Shown here: one piece after another, positions 24,202 through 36,637 of the stretch
How the letters are laid out: each line of letters opens with the position of its first letter
Position numbering within the stretch: the stretch's first letter is position 1
From: Carallia brachiata
Taxonomy: Eukaryota; Streptophyta; Magnoliopsida; Malpighiales; Rhizophoraceae
DNA length: 64,000 nucleotides
Assembly (NCBI GenBank): GCA_021464245.1
Contig: JADCRB010000118.1
Span: forward strand, 622,056 to 686,055
Direction: 5' to 3'
The notes under the pieces: model-generated
What the model was told of the DNA's origin: nothing
What the model saw: only the letters and a program-made list of their open reading frames with translations
Databases searched by the model: none
Position numbers and translations under genes: made by a program

Positions 24202-25824
24202 CTAAAATAAACAACAAACGTTAGTATTTTCAGAGAATTTTTTAAGTTGTTCTATAACTTTTTGACGTTCTCCCTCTTTCCACTGATGTTTCACTTTACA
24301 TCTTTCGGAACACAATGAATTGTACCATTCATGTTCTCTGATGACCACCTGGCCAAGGACAGGCGCATGTTTCAGCAAGAAAATGACAAATTCGATCTGA
24401 CTGGAGGTGCAAAACCCACAAAATTCAACTTCTTCCAAATGTTCAAGGGCAAATCCACTGCTGTCGAGCTGTCCTTGTTCACCGTCTTCTTGACAACACA
24501 TCTGCAATTACAACGTCAAGTACCAAGTAACATATTTCAAGTAGAACTTGAAGTAGCTAGGTTACAAATACATCGATCCAAAATACTTGTACCGCTCACC
24601 ATTAAATGAAGTTGACGAAGGAGAGGAAATGCTTTGAGAATTGAAACCATCTTCAGCAAGTCAAATTTCGTTGCTGAAGAAAGTCAACCTCAATCTTGTA
24701 ACTGTCGTGAATGTTACAATGCTTTGCGGAATTTTATTAACCTGCACGCGCAGAGAGAGGCGAATATAGTTAACATATCTGCCAAGAGAGAAAATATGAA
24801 TGAAAAAGCTTCAATGGAAATGTTTGTTCGCAGACCCAATCTTCCTCAGTCTTAATATATAACTCCCTCAACTTGGGAAGCTGTTGTGGAAGAAGAGTGA
24901 ATACGCAGCGGAATGATCATCATCCTTTAGAAAGTAAGTGAATTTCCACAAGTTAGGGACTCCCTTAAAACTTAGTGTGACCCCCTCAGGACCAAGATAT
25001 TTAAACTCGGAAAGATTCTCATTGGATAGCTCAAGTCTAGCTAACCCATGACAACTTTAAGCTTGAAGCTTTCTAGACAGAGTAGCGGCCCAAGGCATAA
25101 TCTCATAGGAAGGCTACAGCAGAAGAATGTTAAAGCCTTAAGCTTCACCAAAGAACAAAACAAGCTCTGCAGGTCGTATTTTGATAGAGCTGCATACTTC
25201 AAGTAGAGGGATTCCAAGGAGCTGAATTGGCTGGTGAAATTTGACCCCAAGTTGCAAGCATACAAGCGCAGATGCCTTACATTGGCTTGTGCGCCTTCCA
25301 AAAGCTTACGGCGAAAGTAGTACCTGCCCCGATGGGGTTCGAGAAAGAAGCCAGACCGGGTGACCTTGGAAAGAGTATGTCGACAGTAAACTGCAAGTGA
25401 CAAAGTTTGAGCACCCATTTTAATGGCAGAACGGACCCATCCATCAACGTCACCCGCAAAACTTTTCACACAGAAACAAAGGGAAAAAGATTGTATGGCT
25501 TGTTTTCCCTCCTCATAAGACTCTAGGGTCTCACTAACTCCTTTCACAAACTTCTCTTTGTATTCTGCACAAGTGCAAGGTTGCTGGGAACTGTCAGAAC
25601 GGGAGGTTTTCTCCGGTCAGGAACATGTTAGGCCAATCGAAGTTGAGGTTAGAATGGGATGGCCGAAGATGACTCCATCTATGTGATAACACGTGTGTTC
25701 TGGCAGCATCCCCCAATGTCAAGCGGGAGATAATCAAACAAAGAATTTCGTCTGGCAAACTACTAATGCGGTCGTCCTTGCTAGTCATTTTGTCACTTGA
25801 TCGTATCCTCCTACATGAACACAA
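24202..25824 (-). pseudogene. F-box/FBD gene A2, frameshifted
   Basis: Counterpart of A1. Exon 3 is 24202-24501 and open, 300 bp as in A1. Exon 2 is 24600-24741, 142 bp against 144, with 2 bases lost near 24671. Exon 1 is 24836-25824, 989 bp against 993. It has lost single bases near 24914 and 25051 and two bases near 25598. Substitutions match A3 rather than A1. The indels lie outside homopolymers and are private to this copy, so consensus error is an alternative to true decay. If corrected, the protein would be almost the same as A1. Confidence 0.75.
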
Positions 25825-28800
25825 ACTGATTGTTATTTTTTATTTTCTTTGGTACAATTTTTTATTATTACTATTAGATACTATCCAAATACTGAGAAAT
25901 TGAGCTTACGTAAAATTAGAAAAACCAAAAAACAAAAAATCTGGAAGGAATTGTAGACAAGGCACATGTATTGTATACTATTGCCCATCAATTTCATCAT
26001 ATGAACATTCACTAAAACAAAGATCTAAGCTTTGAGCAAAAACTTTAACGGATGGCAGAGAACCATAAAACCCCTCTTAAGAGGGTTAGCTAGAATGGTT
26101 AGGACATGCAAAAACAGAGAGAGAGAGAGAGAGAATTAAAAAAAAAACTGCTATTTTGCGAGTGTTGATGCTGAATTCAAATTTAGATTTCAATGGCGGT
26201 GAACCATACAACCTATTAAACTCTAATCACCGAACGGAACAAAGCTAAAAAAATATTCATCAAAGAAATAAGGACGCATGACCAAATTGAAGTTCAATAC
26301 CTGATCAGAAGAAGGATGCAACAATCTTGTGTCGTACCTTTTTCCTAAATATAAAAGGAAGAGAAAGACATGGATGCGGGAAGACCAGAAGCTGGAAAAT
26401 AGTATATTTAAAATGAAAAAAAAAATGGTAAAGAAATTAAATGCTATAAAATCTTATCGCATAATTTCAATCGTATATTTGAAAAGTGAAAAGCAAAATT
26501 TGTCCCAGTTTTTCTTTATTTGTAACAAAACATTAATAAGACATAAAAAATTATTATTGTAAATGGTAATGAATAAATGTAAATGGATATAGTTGAGAAA
26601 AATGTTATAAAATCTTGAACAATTCATTTCTTCTTTAATATTTATGATTTTAAATATTAAATTAAAAAATTGCCATCTATAACTATACATGAATCGCCAC
26701 TAAAATCTTGAAAATTAAATGTTTGAAAAGCTGATAAAATTTTTTTTCCGTATTCCTTCTTATTTATAGCAAAACATAAAACAGAAATGAAAAATTATCA
26801 TAAATGATAAAAAAATATAGATAGATATTATTGAGTTAAATGACACAAAATCTTATGCCATTTTTTGATTTTTTTTTCAGCTTTTTGTCATTTCTCGCAA
26901 AATATTGATGAGAAATGAAAATTTTACCATAAGTTATTACGAAAAAAACAATTGGATGTAATTGAGTTAAATGCCATGAAATCTTGCACGATTGGTTTGC
27001 TCATATCCTTTCTTGCTCAATATTCATGATTTTAAAGATTACATTGAAAAATTAGTATAAATATCCATACAAAAATTTCCAGAAAAACCTTAAAAATTGA
27101 ATGTTTAGAAAGATGAGAGAAAATTTTTTGTCTGCTTTCCTCATTTGTAGCAAAACATGGATGAGAAATGATAAAATAATCATAAATAATAATAAAAAAT
27201 TAACGAGAGGATTAAAGCTTGGCCAATATTTGAAAAGTTTGTGAAGATGTCAGTGATCCAAGACCCATATTTAGCAAAAATAATATCTAGCAAAACAATC
27301 TAAATTAGGAGTGTGACACTATCAAAGAGAAATTTGTTCCTTCAGTTCCAAAAAGTCTAAGAAATCACATAAAATAAGGAACACTCGATTTTGGCTTGGA
27401 AATTTCCTTTCACAAGTGAACTCCATGGAAAAAATCGAATCCGGAGGCTAAGAGAAAGGAAAAAAAAAACCACACCCGCCAATTTAAGAACAAAGTCCAA
27501 ATCTTTTAGGATAGTGAGTAGTGAATAAGAAGACGGTTTGCAAATTCAGGGCAAGAATTATAAAAAAGACGAGGCAATTTCAATAGCTGTCACACCCCTC
27601 GAAAGAAGGAAGTTTTTGGTATAAATTCTATTTTGAATAGCTAGTCAAAAGAATAATTAAACTTCAGGAAGAGCGAATCTCAGCAAAGTGTTTAGACTGG
27701 TGGCATCAATAGGACTTAAGTCACTTATCAGGAGCTGCATTCGAAGAGATTAATAGATATATTGTTAACAGCTGCATTCAAAAAATTTGTATACCATAAG
27801 TGGCAATAAAAGAAGATTAACGGATATAATTAAGTTACTGCCCTAAAATCTTAGGCAATCAGCATGTTCACGTCCTTTTTTGTCCTTAATATTTATGACT
27901 ATGAAGATTGCATTCATAAATTACCGTAGATATCTCTACAAAATTGTCATGAAAATCGAATCTCATAAAACCCTATCCAAACTCACATAGAAGTTTATGT
28001 CCTTTATTCATCCTTGATAACTAAAATTGATAACAATATCGAATCACTCTATGCAGTTAACCTTCCATCCCTCAACCCTCCCTACTAAGAGCCATTTGTT
28101 ACAGGAAACAAATGGAGCAATTGGAGTGACTGAAGTTGATTTGTACCGTGTCGAGAAGCAAACTCAGCCGGTAGTTTCCAATGACCTGGAGCGCGCTTAC
28201 GTTGTTTCAAAAAGAAATTATTTCTCAAGCACTTAAACATAATTGTATTTCCATGGTAACTCATTTCTAACATTTTAAATTTGCAACAAAATATTCTTCC
28301 CGATATTTACTCCAGAGTTTAAGATTTTAAATTATCTTATAAAGACAAATTGATTTTCCATTTTGTTTTTTTTTTAACTTCACTTCATATTTGTATTAAT
28401 GTTTGGACTATAAATATAATATAATTTTTAATAATAAAGATTTCACTAAAATGAGAATGCAATAATTTTGTATCATATAACTAACGACCGTTAGTCGAAA
28501 TAAAAGGAGCTCGGTTCCACTTCTGTAAGATCTTCAGTTCAAGTTTTATTTATGCAAAAAATGACGTTAAAAGAGCTCTGCTCCTCAATGAGTCCAACAG
28601 AAGTTCAAACCAGATTAATCGGGATTTAATGTCATTTCTGAAGACCGGAGTTTAGCACCAATAAAAATAATTTTGTATTTTATATATAATATTCATACAT
28701 ATATTTATGGTATAAAAATAAAATATAATATTTTATTATATGTATATGCATCTGGATCCTAATTTTTATATGAAGCGTAGATTTGTTCAACATCATGTCT

Positions 28801-31800
28801 CCTGCCATCAAGAAACGTGATTTTGCAATTTAGATCCTAAATAGCCACAAACCAGGAAAAAAAAAATTCTTTAAAAAAGAAAAAAGGCGGAGAATGTTTT
28901 GCAATTAACCTTGAACCCATGCAACAAGATTTTCGAGCAGAACCAATCCTGTCCTCTTTTTTGAAGTTACAAGTGAAATTGGCATGGCTATCCTAATCTT
29001 GTTTGGATATACAAGCAACAACTCTAATGTCCAAATATGTTATCACAAAAAGGACCCTTCCAATCGCATTACAAGACCACAAGAAGGTATCAAAGGTTAG
29101 TTTTTGCTCTCTAGCAAAACACGAGACAGGAAGCACATACATGCAGACACGCATCCATAAATCCATAGATAAAGCAGAATACGCATAAGATAAATAACAA
29201 TTAAAAAGAAATATTGACGCAAGAAGGGCTAAAGGAATTGAAATTGCAAGAAGGATAACGGAGGAGGAGAGCGAGAGACCGCCATTTAAGGAGTGAGACG
29301 GCGACGTTGCGGGTTTTGTGTTTTAGTTAACGATGAGGAGACGAGGAAATAACAAAAAAAAAAAAAAAATTAAAACAACTACTCGGGATGTGTCTAGATG
29401 TATGAAAATGTGTGAAAAAAATATTTTAAAAATAAAAAATTATGAGAAAATAAAATTATTTCGATCGATGAAAAATTTTAAAAAATAATGTGAAAGAAAA
29501 ATAAATATTAATTTATGATATAAAAAATTGTGAGAAAAATTGTTTAAATTGTTGAGAAAATTATAAGAAAGAAAAGAAAAGAAAAGAAAAATAAATATTA
29601 ATTTATAAGAAAAATGTAAGAATAAATAATTATTTAAATTAATAAAAAAATTAAAAAAATTATTAAGAGAATAAAGTATAGTGATTAGATATTTTTTTAA
29701 TTATTTTTTAACGAATAAAAAAATAAAAAAAAACCTTTTTCTTTGCACTAAAAGGCCTCGTGAGGAGAGTCTGGAGAGAGTGCATGTTACAATGTTGCAC
29801 GTACAAAGTTGAGCGTATTTTTATCTCTGCATACCTAATCTTGTCAACAGCCCACTCTTCGCCGCTTTCTTGTGAGAAAATGTTTCATGGGCCCACGTCA
29901 AAACTGTCACTCCTTTTTCCAACATTTTTTGTCCACCAATGAATCCAAACAAGGAATGTTCTTTTCCCAACACATTTCCTTTCAAAGTAATATTAAATGA
30001 TTTTATTCATGTAATTTTAAAATCATCACATTTTTTTCAATAGTATTCGATAAGGAACCAAAATTTTTTTCTTATTTCTAGCATAATGCTTATCCAAATA
30101 GAGGATGGATATCTAAGCAACCTTACCTCTTGATTTTAGGTTATGCCCACGCTGTTTGATCTTCTACTTTTTTACTAAGTTAATTATGTAAGTATGCATA
30201 AACGAGTATATAGAAAAGACACAATTATTTTAACGGTATCTAATAGTTTATTTATTTTTTATTTTTTAAATTAACACATTTTTTATAATTTAACAATATA
30301 GATTATTAAGTGTCAATTGCACTTCTATTTATACCAGTTTAATTAAATTTTCTAATTTTTTTGCTTTGACTCATCCAATGATGACCATGCAGTTCATGGA
30401 CGTGCGCTACACCGTGACGAAGTCGGGCTTTTTCCTTTTTTGGGGTGTTAAAATTTTATTTCTTTTGCATAAATCTTCTTTAACGAGAAAAATTAAAGAA
30501 TTGCATTTAATTTATTCCAAGCATGATACCCAAAAAAAAAAAAGGTTCTACAAACAATAACTGAATTTTTTTTTTAGAAGTGAATTTCAAAATGAAACGG
30601 CAACTCAAATCGGTTAAAACTGACTTGCAATTTAATTAAAGTACAATATGTTATCATAATTAGGCTAAAATTCAACCTTTTATAAATTAGATCTAGAATT
30701 ATCTGCATATTAAATAAATTTATTAAGCTAGCTGCACTATAAGAAATATTTTTAGATGCTTCTATGTTGGATAAGATTAGTTGTTGTACTTAAATATTCT
30801 TTTGTTTATTAATTTGCATGCATCCAATTTTCAGTTTATGATGTTGGCTTGTCAATGCTTGCTAATCAATTGCAAATGCCCCATAAGTTTGAAGCTGAAA
30901 TGAATATTGTCCTCACAGAATTGGCCAACGTGCTTGCCATATATAGTTCTATTTGGGATGGATTATTGCTATTCGAATGAAAGGCGTGGACGTTTTTGTG
31001 CCGTTCAATGCCTGTTTGAATTTATCATTTATTATTGCTACTCCATTTAAAAGAATTTTATGATTCAATATGCCAATACGTGATAGTGGCCTTTTTTTTT
31101 TTTTCTTGAAAGCAGAATTGAATTTTCAGCACTCCAACAATTTTTGTCTCCAATAGGTAAATTTAATAGACGTTTAACAAGTGAAGGATAGAGCGATATT
31201 CGTAAAATTCTATTTTCCCTTTTGTTTGAATCTTCTTTAATAAGAAAAATCATAAATAGAAAAGAAGACATGATTGTGGTATTCTTAGCTTTATGTTAGA
31301 TATCAAAAAGGGTAAAGGCATCGCTGGTTCATTTGAATCTTCTGTAAAATTGACTTCGTTGTTCATTTTTAGTTACTTATAGGAAAAAAGAAAAAAAAAA
31401 CTAAAGAAATGTAAATGAACTATTAAGAAGGATGAAAAAGTTATTTAAATATAATAATATACTAAATTTCATTCCATGTCATCCAATACAATCAAAACAT
31501 AAGATACTAATTACGATTCAATCGTATGTACTATAGAATCCTAGACTAGACAATCATATACTGTACAAAGTTAAACTGCATGCACAATCTTCCACCATAC
31601 AATTAATCTGTATATATACGTAGTGGACAATCCCACGCTGTACATAGTACCACACCACACACATGTATTATCCTATGTATAGAATACTATAGTTTCGCTT
31701 TTTTCTGACAAGATCATCAGCTTGTCTTTTCACGTTGACCTGTTTTTAATAATGAATGTGCAAAAAAACAAGAAAAAACAACAAAGAAAAAGAGAATGGT

Positions 31801-31941
31801 CAAAGGCTGCGCAAAGCTAAAATGGTTGGAAAATATAAATAAAACAATAAGAAACTTACATGTTTGTTAATTAGAAAAAAGAAAAAGAGCAGAAAGAGCA
31901 CATAGTGTAAGATGTGACCTTTTCCTTGTGAAACATTTCAG
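25825..31941. other. Intergenic region between A2 and acidic copy 2
   Basis: Counterpart of 8170-14284, holding the same degenerate repeat region (about 26400-27970), the B3-like frame (28085-28273) and the possible small exons (about 28740-29285). The inferred crossover that made U2 lies between 29272 and 30151. No confident gene is seen. Confidence 0.55.
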
Positions 31942-32348
31942 TCAGTCTTCATCGTCAGAGGAACCTTCGTCATCAGCATAGCCATGGTCCTCCTCATCAA
32001 GTCCCTAACCTCTGGCTCCACCAGCCCACCCTGATGATTGAACAACACGAAGTAATTAGCCACCGTTAAAGAACGAAATTGAAAAATAGTGGAATTAATT
32101 GATTAAAGTAGGCTGTGTGGCACCTGATCATTATTCCAATGGCCTTCTTGTGGGGGCTCCTCCTCCTCCTCCTCCTCCTCCTCCTCCACTGCAGGATCTT
32201 CCACGTCACTCTGGGGAGGAGTGACATCCCAAATGGGGCCATCATCCTCCACTTCAGGATCTTACACGTCACTCTGGGGAGGAGTAACATCCCAAATGGG
32301 GCCATCATCATCATCTGGGTCATAAGCTCCGTTACCATGAGGATCCAT
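31942..32348 (-). pseudogene. Acidic-protein gene, copy 2 (disrupted)
   Basis: Shares with copy 1 the in-frame TAA between the two 18-residue repeats and the one-base deletion in exon 2. The Glu run has 10 codons. Start ATG is at 32346-32348. Shared lesions show that this end of U2 derives from a U1-type unit. Confidence 0.75.
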
Positions 32349-34635
32349 GATAGAAATGAGCAATGTGTGAGAGTCAAAAGAACAAAACAAAGCTAACACT
32401 TAACAAATGCTAAAACACCACCACGAGAATGCTTAATGCAAGTAAGAAGAGAATACTTGGCTTGATTATAGGGACGCCCTTATTTATATTCGTGAAAGCA
32501 CCGCCTCCTCTCCCAAAATTTTTAACTTGTACCATTAAAATTACTATTACTTTTGCTTGCTCTACAATAAGACTGCAATTACTACTATTGCTTGCTTGCG
32601 AAAGACTATAATACCCAAAGGAATATGTGAAGCTCATTTAAATAGCACACGCGCGTACGCATTTTACCTGTTTTGTGTTATTTCTTGTTTAACTTCACCG
32701 TACCTCGAACACATCCTGTTTTCATGTTTCTTTTAAGTAATTTAACAGAAAGCATTTTTATTTTTTTGGCAATTACTTGGTGTGTGTAAGTTAACTAAAA
32801 TTGAGATAAGATCACAATCATATAGATTAATTAGATGATAGCGAACTGAAAAATTAAAACAATATTAATAAATAAATTATTATATACTATTAAAAAAATT
32901 ATTTACTCACTTAATATAAATGTACGTATAAGTGCTCGTTTTTTTATTTTTTTATGAGTCCTTTTTTTGTTTTGTAACGCCAAAAAAAAAAAAACAAAAG
33001 TAAGCAACAACAGCAACAACTCCAAGGCCCAAATGTTCAACCAAGAGTGAGTCAGATAATGATACTCAAAGGAAGACAATAATTCTTGCTCAATAATTCT
33101 TGCTTTATAAGACGGTAATTCCTATTGTTCCTTGCCTGCGAAAGACTATAATACTCAGAGGAATATGTGAAGCTATTTAAATGGCGCACGTGCGTCAACA
33201 TTTTACCTATTTTGTCTTCTTTCTTGTTTGAATTTACTGTACGTGCGACCCATCCTGTTTTCATGCATCTTTTAAGTAATTTAACTAAAAAGATATTTTT
33301 TTAGGAAATTACTTAGTTGGTGTGTCTAAATTAACTAGGGATGAGATAAGATCAAAGTGATATTGATTAATTGAATGATAGTGAGCTGAAAATTTTGAAA
33401 AAAATAAATAAGAAAGTAATTATGGTATGTCAAATAATAGACAGGTCATCCTCTTTGTTTTCTTTTTCTTTTTTTCAAAAGAATGCCCTTTTTTAAAGTT
33501 CTATGGCTCTCTTGTGTTAGTTTTTATGTTAGTACTCATAACGTTTATTATAAAATCGCATATATATTAAAAAATATTATGAAAATCATTTTAACCACAA
33601 AAATTTAATTTAATTTAAAATTTAAGTCATAATTTATATTATATTTTGAGTTATATATATATATATATATAGATATATATATACATACTATATATTATGT
33701 TGTGTATGTATTTTAATATTTTTAAAATAAATGTGTCGGTATATGTGTCTGTACCGTTATCTCCACGTCAATACTACCTTAAACGTTTCCGAATAAAGAC
33801 CAGCATAAGTCGGATTTGTCCAGTCGGTTAACGGATCTGGCAATAGAGAACTGAAAGAACAATTTGGGGCTGTCCAGGTTTAAAACAAGCGGCCCAAGTG
33901 GGCCGACGTCTAACTTTAACGTTATTAATGTCTCCATATATAACCACCTAGTGTGGTTCAGTTGGCAACGCAGGCTGAGTAAGTGGGAAGAACTCTCGGG
34001 TTCGATCCCCACTAAATACACTGGTGGCCAGGGGTGAGGAGCCTTAACTGTGACTAAACCCCGACTCCGGATTAGTCGCCGCCCACGAGTGATGCGGATA
34101 CCGGGGAGTCTAGACCAAAAAAAAAAAAAAAATGTCTCCATATAAAATAGTTTATGGCCGAATCACATTATATTCTTTTTTTTTTTCTAATGCCGCCTGT
34201 GTCGATCGGTAGTTGGGTTTATCTAAGAAGGGCGATTAGGCCCATGTTCCTGCCACTACTATGCTCTGGATGATTAGCCCACCATAGTCCCTCAATTTAC
34301 ACATATTATCTTATTGGACTAACAATTTTTTTAGTTAATTATTTCATTAAATCGTGAATTATAAAAAAAAAAAGAATTGAGACATCTGACATCAAAAGAA
34401 CAAAACAATACATCAAAGTTAATTCAATATTTAGTTTAATTAAATAAACAGAATAATGCGTTTATGTTTTTTTATAACTCTCAAATCATCGGTAATAGAT
34501 AATTAAGTATTTTCTCCAAAAAAATAAAAAAGAAAAAGAAATGTCCAAATATTATTTTAATAAGACCTATAATAAATAATTCACGTAAATAATAAACAAT
34601 TCACATAAGTATGTCCAGAGAATTCTTGAAGTCGT
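32349..34635. other. Intergenic region between acidic copy 2 and B2
   Basis: Counterpart of 14695-16989: the local 540-bp direct repeat, a (TA)n run near 33653 and the SINE at 33941-34131. No gene is seen. Confidence 0.55.
33941..34131 (+). mobile_element. tRNA-derived SINE, U2 copy
   Basis: Same insertion as at 16288, copied with the unit. The 13-bp target duplications lie at 33928-33940 and 34132-34144. Confidence 0.92.
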
Positions 34636-35905
34636 TCAATAATTTTTTTGACGTTCTCCCTCTTTCCACTGACGTTTCACTTCACATATTTCCGAACAAC
34701 ATGAATTGTACCATTCATGTTCTGTGATGACCACCTGCCCAAGGATAGCCGCATGTTTCAGCAAGAAAATGACAAACTCGATTTGACTGGAGGTGAAAAA
34801 CCCACAAAATTCAACTTTTTCCAAATGTTCAAGAATATATCCACTGCAGTCAAACTGTCCTTGTTCACCGTCTTCTTGACAACACATCTGCAACTACAAC
34901 GTCAAGTACTAAGTAACAAAATTCAAGTACAACTTGAAGTAGCTAAGCTAAGTAACATAATTCAAGCAGAACTTGAAGTAGATAGGTTGCAAATAGATGG
35001 ATTCAAAATACTTGCTACCCTCACCATTAAATGAAGTTGACGAAGGAGGGGAAATGCTTTGCGAATTGAAACCATCTTCAACAAGTCAAATTTCGTTTGT
35101 TTAAAGAAAGTCAACCTCAATCTTGTAACTGTCGTCAATGTTACAATGCTTTGTGGAATTTTATTAACCTGCACGTACAGAGAGAGGCCAATATAGTTAA
35201 CGCATCTGCCAAGAGAGAAAATACGAATGAAAAAGCTTCAATGGAAATGTTTGTTCGCATACCCAATCCTTCTCGCTCTTAACATCTGACTCCCTCAACT
35301 TGGGCAGCTGTTGCCAAAGAAGAGTGAATGCGAAGCGGAACTGATCATCGTCCTTTAGAAAGTAAGTGAATTTCCACAAGTTAGGGACTCCCTTAAAAAT
35401 TAGTGTGCCCCCTCAGGACCAAGATATTTAAACTCGGAAAGATTCTCATTGGATAGCTCAAGTCTAGCTAACCCATGACAGACTTTAAGCTTGAAGCTTT
35501 CTAGACAGAGTAGCGGCCCAAGACATAATCCCATTTTAATGGCAGAACGGACCCATCCATCAACGTCACCCGCAAAACTTTTCACACAGAAAGAAAGGGA
35601 AAAGGATTGTACGGCTTGGTTTCCCTGCTCATAAGACTCTAGGGTCTCACTAACTCCTCTCACAAACTTCTCTTTGTATTCTGCACAAGTACAAGGTTGC
35701 TGGGAACTGTCAGAGAACGGGAGGTTTTCTCCGGTCAGGAACATGTTAGGCCAATCAAAGTTGAGGTTAGAATGGTATGGCTGGACATGTCTTCACCTAT
35801 GTGATAACACGCGTGTTCTCGCAGCATCTCCCAGTGTGAGGCGGGAGATAATCAAATAAAGAATTTATCTGGCAACTTTCTGATTCAGTGGTGCTCGCTA
35901 CTCAT
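34636..35905 (-). pseudogene. F-box/FBD pseudogene B2
   Basis: Same old lesions as B0 and B1: both TGA codons in the F-box region, the 104-codon deletion, the missing base at gtgccccctc near 35407, and the FBD tail cut at 34636. It retains cggcccaag near 35515, where B0 and B1 lack a C. Confidence 0.85.
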
Positions 35906-36211
35906 TTTTTCACTCGGTCGTTTCCTTTTTCTCGAACACAAACAGATTATTATTTTTTATTATTTTTGCGTACAATTTTTTTTATTATTACTATTAGATA
36001 CTACTCAAATACTCACAATCCGAGCTTACGTAAAATAAGAAAAAGATTTAAAAAAATTAAAAAAAACAGTATCTGGAAGGAATTGTAGACAAGACACACG
36101 TATTGATCAGTTTCGTCATATAAACATTCACTGAAACAAAGGTCTAAGCTTTGAGCACAAACTTTAACGGATGGCAGAGAACTATAAAACCCCTCTTAAG
36201 ATTTGAGCACA

Positions 36212-36637
36212 TGTATTTCTTTGATCAGTGTTACACTACCGAATCTGTTCACAACACCTATATAAATAAGTTTTGCACAACCCACGGGATAGAGCTCATC
36301 CCACTGGATAGAGCCAAGCAAATAAGGATAAAGCAGAGCAAACAATTCAGTAACCAACTGATAAATAACATAACCAAAAGAGATGAATATGCAGCACCAA
36401 ATTAATCCGATAACAGCCCCCCGCAAGCCAATGGACACTGCTGGAGGTGCAAACGTTGGCGAAGAAGAACAAACCAGGCAGTGGCCAATGGCTTCGTGAA
36501 GATATCAGCAACTTGATCATCACTAGAAATAAATCGAACATCCAATTGGCCTCGTGCAACCTCATCACGAACAAAATGATAATCAACCTCGATATGCTTG
36601 GTAGGAGCATAAAAAAAGGGATTAGCAGTAAGATAAA
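36212..36637 (-). mobile_element. Copia 3' fragment ending U2
   Basis: 204-bp LTR (36212-36415) plus the RNase H end, cut at the same base as in U0 and U1. Confidence 0.9.

Larger units (their letters stand above)
18986..36637 (+). repeat. Array unit U2 (17652 bp), hybrid
   Basis: Second complete unit. From its left end to at least 29272 its diagnostic variants match U3. From 30151 to its right end they match U1, including both lesions of the acidic gene and the B-pseudogene deletions. Scattered private 1-4 base indels occur throughout. Confidence 0.92.
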
